Assembly (NCBI RefSeq): GCF_008806345.1
Contig: NZ_VZZJ01000001.1
Span: 248,001 to 312,000, forward strand
DNA: 64,000 bases
DNA from: Methylobacterium planeticum
GTDB taxonomy: Bacteria > Pseudomonadota > Alphaproteobacteria > Rhizobiales > Beijerinckiaceae
Reading direction: 5' to 3'
Below, one piece after another: positions 60,058 to 64,000 of this stretch. The translations under genes were made by a program, and so were the position numbers. The stretch's first letter is position 1, and every line of letters begins with the position of its first letter. The notes below the pieces were generated by a model that saw only the letters and a program-made list of their open reading frames with translations, ran no database searches and was not told the origin of the DNA.

Positions 60058-61260
60058 ATGATGTCGCGCGCGAAGACCCTTTCCGTTCTCTCCCTGGCCG
60101 GCCTCGCAGCCGGCCTCGCGACCACCGGAAGCGCGCGCGCCGATTTTCAATCCTGCCTCGCGGGCATCCAGGCGCAGGCAGCCTCCGCAGGCGTCTCCGC
60201 CCAGACGTTCCGGACAGCCACGAGCGGCATCGCCTACGACGACAAGGTGATCGAGCTGTCCCAGGCTCAACCCGAGTTCAAGACGCCGATCTGGGACTAC
60301 ATGGCGGCCCTCGTGGACGATGAGCGCGTCGATGACGGCAAGGCGGCGATGCGCCAGCACGGGCAGGCGCTCGCCGCAGCCGAAGCCAAATACGGGGTGG
60401 ATCGCTACACGATCGCGGCCGTCTGGGGGGTCGAATCGAATTTCGGCAAGAACCTCGGCAAGATGCCGCTCGTGCAGTCGCTCGCCACCCTTGCCTGCTC
60501 GGGCAACCGGCGGCGCGACTTTTTCCGCGGCGAGTTGATCGCGACCCTCAAGATCATCGAGCGCGGCGATATCGATCCGTCGCGCCTGTACGGCTCGTGG
60601 GCGGGCGCCTTCGGCCAGACCCAGTTCATGCCGACGACCTACCAGCGCCTCGCCGTCGATCTCGACGGTGACGGACGCCGCGACGTGGTCGATTCGGCGG
60701 CAGACGCCGTCGGCTCCACGGCGAATTTCCTCCGGGCCGCCAAGTGGTCCAATGGCCATGGCTGGGGCTACGAGGTTCGCCTGCCCAGGGGCTTCAACGC
60801 CGCCGCCGCCGGGCGGCGCAACAAGAAGCCGATTTCCCATTGGGCCTCGCTCGGCGTGACCCGCATCGATGGCCGTCCGCTCAGCGGAGACGGGCCGGTC
60901 GGGATCATGGTGCCGGCGGGGAGCGATGGCCCGGCGTTCCTCGTCACCAAGAACTTCGACGCGATCTACTCCTACAACGCCGCCGAATCCTATGGCCTCG
61001 CCATCGCGGTGCTGTCCGACCGGCTGCGCGGCCGGCCCGGCGTCCAGGCCGACTGGCCGACCGACGATCCACCGCTGTCGCGCGCGCAGCGTCGCGACCT
61101 GCAGACTCGCTTGGCCGCGCGCGGCTACGATGTTGGCGAGCCGGACGGAAAGGTCGGCGCCAAGACGCGTGAGGCGATCAAGGACGTCGAGGCGAAGCTC
61201 GGCATGCCGCAGACCGGCCGGCCCGGTGCGAAGGTCCTCGAAGCTCTGCGGCGCGGCTGA
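60058..61260 (+). CDS. Lytic murein transglycosylase (MltB-type) with peptidoglycan-binding domain
   Basis: 400 residues. A signal peptide (VLSLAGLAAGLATTGSARA) is followed by an SLT_2 domain; the catalytic Glu is in AVWGVESNFGKN, with GAFGQTQFMPTTY and DGDGRRDVVDSAADAVGSTANFL. The C-terminal ~60 residues are a PG_binding_1 module (LQTRLAARGYDVGEPDGKVGAKTREAI). Cleaves peptidoglycan to anhydromuropeptides. ATG at 60058, or the next codon. Confidence 0.92.
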   Translation: MMSRAKTLSVLSLAGLAAGLATTGSARADFQSCLAGIQAQAASAGVSAQTFRTATSGIAYDDKVIELSQAQPEFKTPIWDYMAALVDDERVDDGKAAMRQHGQALAAAEAKYGVDRYTIAAVWGVESNFGKNLGKMPLVQSLATLACSGNRRRDFFRGELIATLKIIERGDIDPSRLYGSWAGAFGQTQFMPTTYQRLAVDLDGDGRRDVVDSAADAVGSTANFLRAAKWSNGHGWGYEVRLPRGFNAAAAGRRNKKPISHWASLGVTRIDGRPLSGDGPVGIMVPAGSDGPAFLVTKNFDAIYSYNAAESYGLAIAVLSDRLRGRPGVQADWPTDDPPLSRAQRRDLQTRLAARGYDVGEPDGKVGAKTREAIKDVEAKLGMPQTGRPGAKVLEALRRG

Positions 61261-61859
61261 CGCGCGAGATCTTCCGCCGCTCCCAGGCCGCGTCCGTCAC
61301 CCATCCGCGACCTGATCTTTCGGTTTTCTCCGGGCGCGTTGTCGGCGACCGGTGCCCCGCTGCCTCATCTCCGCCGGCTCGGCCTTCATCCGCACCCGAG
61401 GGTAGGCTTCCCGGAACGAAAGCGATACGCCCCAGCTCTCCCGTCCAGGAGAGGTCGACACAGCGGAACGCAAACCGGGTGAAGTGGTGCGTCTTGCCCC
61501 TTGCACCGGACCGTCGTGGATTGCGCTCATGGCACTGCGGCGGATCAGGCCGGCAAGCGTAGGCCTGATCGCCGAGGGGGTGCCGGAGATCCGGTCGAGC
61601 GGTCTCCGGGGGATCAGGCCGGGTGCCGGGACATCACCCGCGCCCGATGATGTAGGATGAGACCCATGGCGCCCCGCGCCGCCCATCCACCGATCATGAA
61701 TGCGGGACCGTGCGTGTCGATCGTCGTCGCAGAGAGCATCATCGTCCGGGCGAGGCGCAGGTCCGGGCTCACCGGCCAGTGCCCCCGCCGCCAACCCCCG
61801 CGGATCGGGGCCCCGGCCCCCCGCGCCGCCCGCAAGAATCGTCCCTGAGACCCGTCCGG
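61261..61859. other. Intergenic region with a degenerate palindromic repeat, no convincing gene
   Basis: About 600 bp between the transglycosylase and the WecA-like gene. Near 61436-61455 the sequence CTCTCCCGTCCAGGAGAG is a diverged copy of the repeat found at 54001, followed by an AACCGGGTGAAG remnant. Open frames here have no recognisable domain and odd composition. I see no clear promoter motif. Confidence 0.5.
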
Positions 61860-62867
61860 ATGCCCCTCGCACCGCTCGTCGCCATCCCGCTCGCCGCCGC
61901 GGCGAGTGCCGGCCTGATCCTTCTGCTGCGGCCGCTGCTGCGGCGCTACGCCCTGGCCCGGCCGAATGCCCGGTCGAGCCATACGGTGCCGACGCCGCAG
62001 GGGGGCGGCATCGCGGTGGTGGCAGCCGTGCTGGCGGTCACGGGCCTCCTGTCCGGCGCGGTGCCGGTGGGGGCCGAGGGGCTTGTCCTCACCCTCGCGA
62101 CCCTGGCGCTGGCGCTGATCGGCGCCGTCGACGACATCCGACCGCTGCCGGCGGTCGGACGCCTCGCGGGGCAAGCCCTCGCGGTGACGGCCGTCGTCCT
62201 CTCCGTCGAGGGGCGGCTCCTGCCCGGACTGCCGGCCGGGCTCGAGCGCGGGCTCGCGGTGCTGGCGGGCCTGTGGTTCGTCAACCTGGTGAATTTCATG
62301 GACGGGCTCGACTGGATGACGGTCGCGGAGATCGTGCCGGTGACGGCCGCCCTCCTGCTCCTCGGGCAGGCCGGGGTGCTGGCCGCCGGGCCGAGCCTCG
62401 TGGCGGCGGCCCTCCTCGGGGCGATGCTCGGCTTTGCGCCGTTCAACCGGCCGGTGGCGCGGCTCTTCCTCGGGGATGTCGGCTCCCTGCCGATCGGGCT
62501 GGTGACGGCCTGGCTGCTCTACCGGCTCGCCCTCGAGTGCGGGCTCGCCGCCGCGATCCTGCTGCCCCTCGTCTACATCGCGGACGCGACCCTGACGCTC
62601 GGCCGGCGGGCGCTGCGGCGCGAGCCGGTCTGGCAGGCCCATCGCAGCCACTACTACCAGCGCGCCACCGTCAACGGGCTCAGCGTCACGGGGGTCGTCG
62701 GCCGGGTCTTCGCGGTCAATGCCGCGCTCGCGGCGCTCGCCGCCGCGACCTTGCTTTGGCCCAGCTGGCCCGTCACCGTGGCGGCGCTGACGGCCGGGGT
62801 CGCCCTGGTGGCCTTGCTGCTGCACCGCTTCGGCCGCGCGCCGCGCCGCGCCGCACCGGCCGGCTGA
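61860..62867 (+). CDS. WecA/MraY-like polyprenyl-phosphate glycosyltransferase
   Basis: 335 residues, about ten helices. The family signature is in LVNFMDGLDWMTVAEIV and FLGDVGSLPIGLV, with the HRSHYYQRATVNG loop near the C-terminus (sugar-nucleotide recognition). Attaches a sugar-1-phosphate to undecaprenyl phosphate to begin a surface polysaccharide. ATG 61860 is used because upstream codons are non-hydrophobic and unlike the family. Followed after 14 bp by an epimerase gene. Confidence 0.88.
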   Translation: MPLAPLVAIPLAAAASAGLILLLRPLLRRYALARPNARSSHTVPTPQGGGIAVVAAVLAVTGLLSGAVPVGAEGLVLTLATLALALIGAVDDIRPLPAVGRLAGQALAVTAVVLSVEGRLLPGLPAGLERGLAVLAGLWFVNLVNFMDGLDWMTVAEIVPVTAALLLLGQAGVLAAGPSLVAAALLGAMLGFAPFNRPVARLFLGDVGSLPIGLVTAWLLYRLALECGLAAAILLPLVYIADATLTLGRRALRREPVWQAHRSHYYQRATVNGLSVTGVVGRVFAVNAALAALAAATLLWPSWPVTVAALTAGVALVALLLHRFGRAPRRAAPAG

Positions 62868-62881
62868 CGAGGGATCAGGAT

Positions 62882-63805
62882 GTGAGCGCGAAGCTCGTGG
62901 CACTGACCGGCGCGACCGGCTTCATCGGGCGCCATCTCCTGCGCGCCCTCTCGGCCCGGGGCTACCGGGTGCGGGTGCTGCTGCGGCGCCCGATCGCGGT
63001 GCCGGAGGGCGCGAGCAGCGCCGTCGTCGGTGACCTGACGCGGCCGATGAACATGGCGGCGGCGCTCACCGACGTCGACGCCATCGTGCACTCGGCGGGC
63101 CTCGCCCACGCCATGTCGGGGGCCCCCGAAGACGATTACCGCACCCTCAACACCGAGGCGACGCACCGCCTCGCGGAGGCCGCCGCCAGGGCGAAGGTGC
63201 GCCGCTTCGTCTTCCTGTCCTCGATCCGCGCCCAGGTCGGCGCCAGCAGCGACCGGGTCCAGACCGAGCATGAGGCGCCGGCCCCGACCGACGCCTATGG
63301 CCGCTCGAAACTCGCCGCCGAGGAGGCGCTGGCCGGGACCGGGCTCGACTGGGTCGCCCTGCGGCCGGTCCTCGTCTACGGGGCGGGCGTGAAGGGCAAC
63401 ATGGCGGCGCTGCTGCGGCTGGCGCGCTCGCCCTATCCGCTGCCGCTGGCCTCCCTGCACAAGCGCCGCTCGCTGGTCTCGGTCGAGAGCCTGGCCGGCG
63501 CCGTCGAGACCGTGCTCGCCGCCGCCGCCCCCCTGCGGCGGCCCCTGGTGGTGGCCGATCCCGATGCCCTGACGCTGCCCGAGATGGTGGCGGCGCTCCG
63601 CTCCGGGCTCGGCCGCAGCCCCGGCCTCGTGCCCGTGCCGGCGCCGCTCCTCGGCCTCGCCTGCCGGCTCGCGGGGCGCGAGGCGGCGTTCAGCCGCCTC
63701 TCGACCGGCCTCGTGGCCCGCGCCGACGGCCTGATGGCGCTCGGCTGGCACCCGGCCGCGCCCTCCCGCGACGGGCTCGCGGCCCTGGCGCGGGCGGAGA
63801 CCTGA
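62882..63805 (+). CDS. NAD-dependent sugar epimerase/dehydratase (extended SDR)
   Basis: 307 residues. The NAD motif GATGFIGRHLL is near the N-terminus; the active-site Tyr/Lys pair is in TDAYGRSKLAAEE, with Ser in FLSSIRAQVG. The substrate is a nucleotide sugar of unknown identity. GTG start at 62882. It follows the WecA-like gene, as expected in an exopolysaccharide or O-antigen locus. Confidence 0.87.
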   Translation: MSAKLVALTGATGFIGRHLLRALSARGYRVRVLLRRPIAVPEGASSAVVGDLTRPMNMAAALTDVDAIVHSAGLAHAMSGAPEDDYRTLNTEATHRLAEAAARAKVRRFVFLSSIRAQVGASSDRVQTEHEAPAPTDAYGRSKLAAEEALAGTGLDWVALRPVLVYGAGVKGNMAALLRLARSPYPLPLASLHKRRSLVSVESLAGAVETVLAAAAPLRRPLVVADPDALTLPEMVAALRSGLGRSPGLVPVPAPLLGLACRLAGREAAFSRLSTGLVARADGLMALGWHPAAPSRDGLAALARAET

Positions 63806-63812
63806 GGGGATC

Positions 63813-64000
63813 TCAGGCCGGGTTCGGCGCCGGTTCCGGGCGGGCCTCCGCGATGGCGGCCGCGGCGGCGCGCTCGCGGAAATCCGGGATCGCGGCCTCG
63901 AACACCGCCTCGGCGGCGGCCCGGTCGCCCGCCGCCACGGCCTGCCGCAGGCGCTCGGTCCAGGCCGCCAGCACGGCCCGGTCGGCGAAGACGGGCTTGG
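63813..64000 (-). CDS. C-terminus of a probable polysaccharide biosynthesis (CapD/FlaA1-type) protein
   Basis: Only the last ~62 codons are in the window, with the stop at 63813. The visible sequence is an Ala-rich helical tail (LAAWTERLRQAVAAGDRAAAEAVFEAAIPDF...) typical of the end of CapD-type nucleoside-diphosphate sugar dehydratases. The assignment relies on this tail and on the neighbouring polysaccharide genes and is tentative. It is convergent with the epimerase. Confidence 0.45.
   Translation of the reverse strand, partial: KPVFADRAVLAAWTERLRQAVAAGDRAAAEAVFEAAIPDFRERAAAAAIAEARPEPAPNPA

Noticed and set aside
61297..61872. Minus-strand open frame in the gap before the WecA-like gene
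   Set aside because: It overlaps a degenerate repeat, has no motif and unusual composition, and opposes a clear gene start.

Overview
The window is high-GC chromosomal DNA from an alphaproteobacterium, most likely Methylobacterium/Methylorubrum (Hyphomicrobiales). The best markers are a divergent pair of ethylmalonyl-CoA pathway genes (ccr and the meaA-type ethylmalonyl-CoA mutase), the cckA-recA-alaS order, a nfu-tsaB-rimI-plsC-miaB-phoH-ybeY-corC-lnt cluster, and MeaA and Ccr sequences that look like the M. extorquens proteins as I remember them. Gene density is high, and there is no prophage, integron, CRISPR array, rRNA operon or intact insertion sequence.

Layout. 1-4140 (minus strand): a nitrate-type ABC importer operon nrtABD plus a tandem-GAF protein, preceded by a sigma-54 promoter and an NtrC-type site. 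4140-5972: a truncated zinc alcohol dehydrogenase remnant and an MHS-family transporter. 6007-11002: flagellar export and rod genes (fliO divergent from flgB-flgC-fliE-fliQ-fliR-flhB), with two exact CtrA boxes in the shared upstream region. 11135-18459: cckA, recA (with a probable SOS box), a MAPEG protein and alaS. 18500-26844: small exported proteins, tRNA-Ala(GGC), a TIGR02300 acidic protein, aroA-cmk, hrpB and a His-rich secreted peptide. 26974-38767: maeB, mutS, a LOV-histidine-kinase/response-regulator pair resembling LovK-LovR, an AmpG-type permease, EcsC, MgtC and ilvA. 38859-43035: a DgkA-like kinase, an AbrB-family permease, and oxyR divergent from a catalase with an OxyR-type half operator. 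43185-53157 (all minus): cynX-type MFS, lnt, corC-like, ybeY, phoH, miaB, plsC, rimI, tsaB and nfu, with several 4-nt ATGA/GTGA overlaps. 53432-55136: rplS followed by an array of composite palindromic repeats with a DUF559 nuclease gene embedded. 55137-58906: meaA and ccr around a perfect 14-bp palindrome. 59008-61260: a 58-residue protein, leuD and a lytic transglycosylase. 61860-64000: the edge of a polysaccharide locus (WecA-like transferase, NAD-dependent epimerase, and the C-terminus of a probable CapD-type protein).

How the genes fit together. The nrt promoter architecture ties nitrate uptake to nitrogen limitation. CckA is the top kinase of the CtrA phosphorelay, and it lies directly downstream of flagellar genes that carry CtrA boxes. 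ccr, meaA and maeB belong to C2/C4 assimilation and the C4-to-C3 link. oxyR-katA is a self-contained peroxide response. The most unusual structures are the DUF559-containing repeat array, the NtrC/sigma-54 region, the CtrA boxes, the ccr-meaA palindrome and the blue-light kinase pair.
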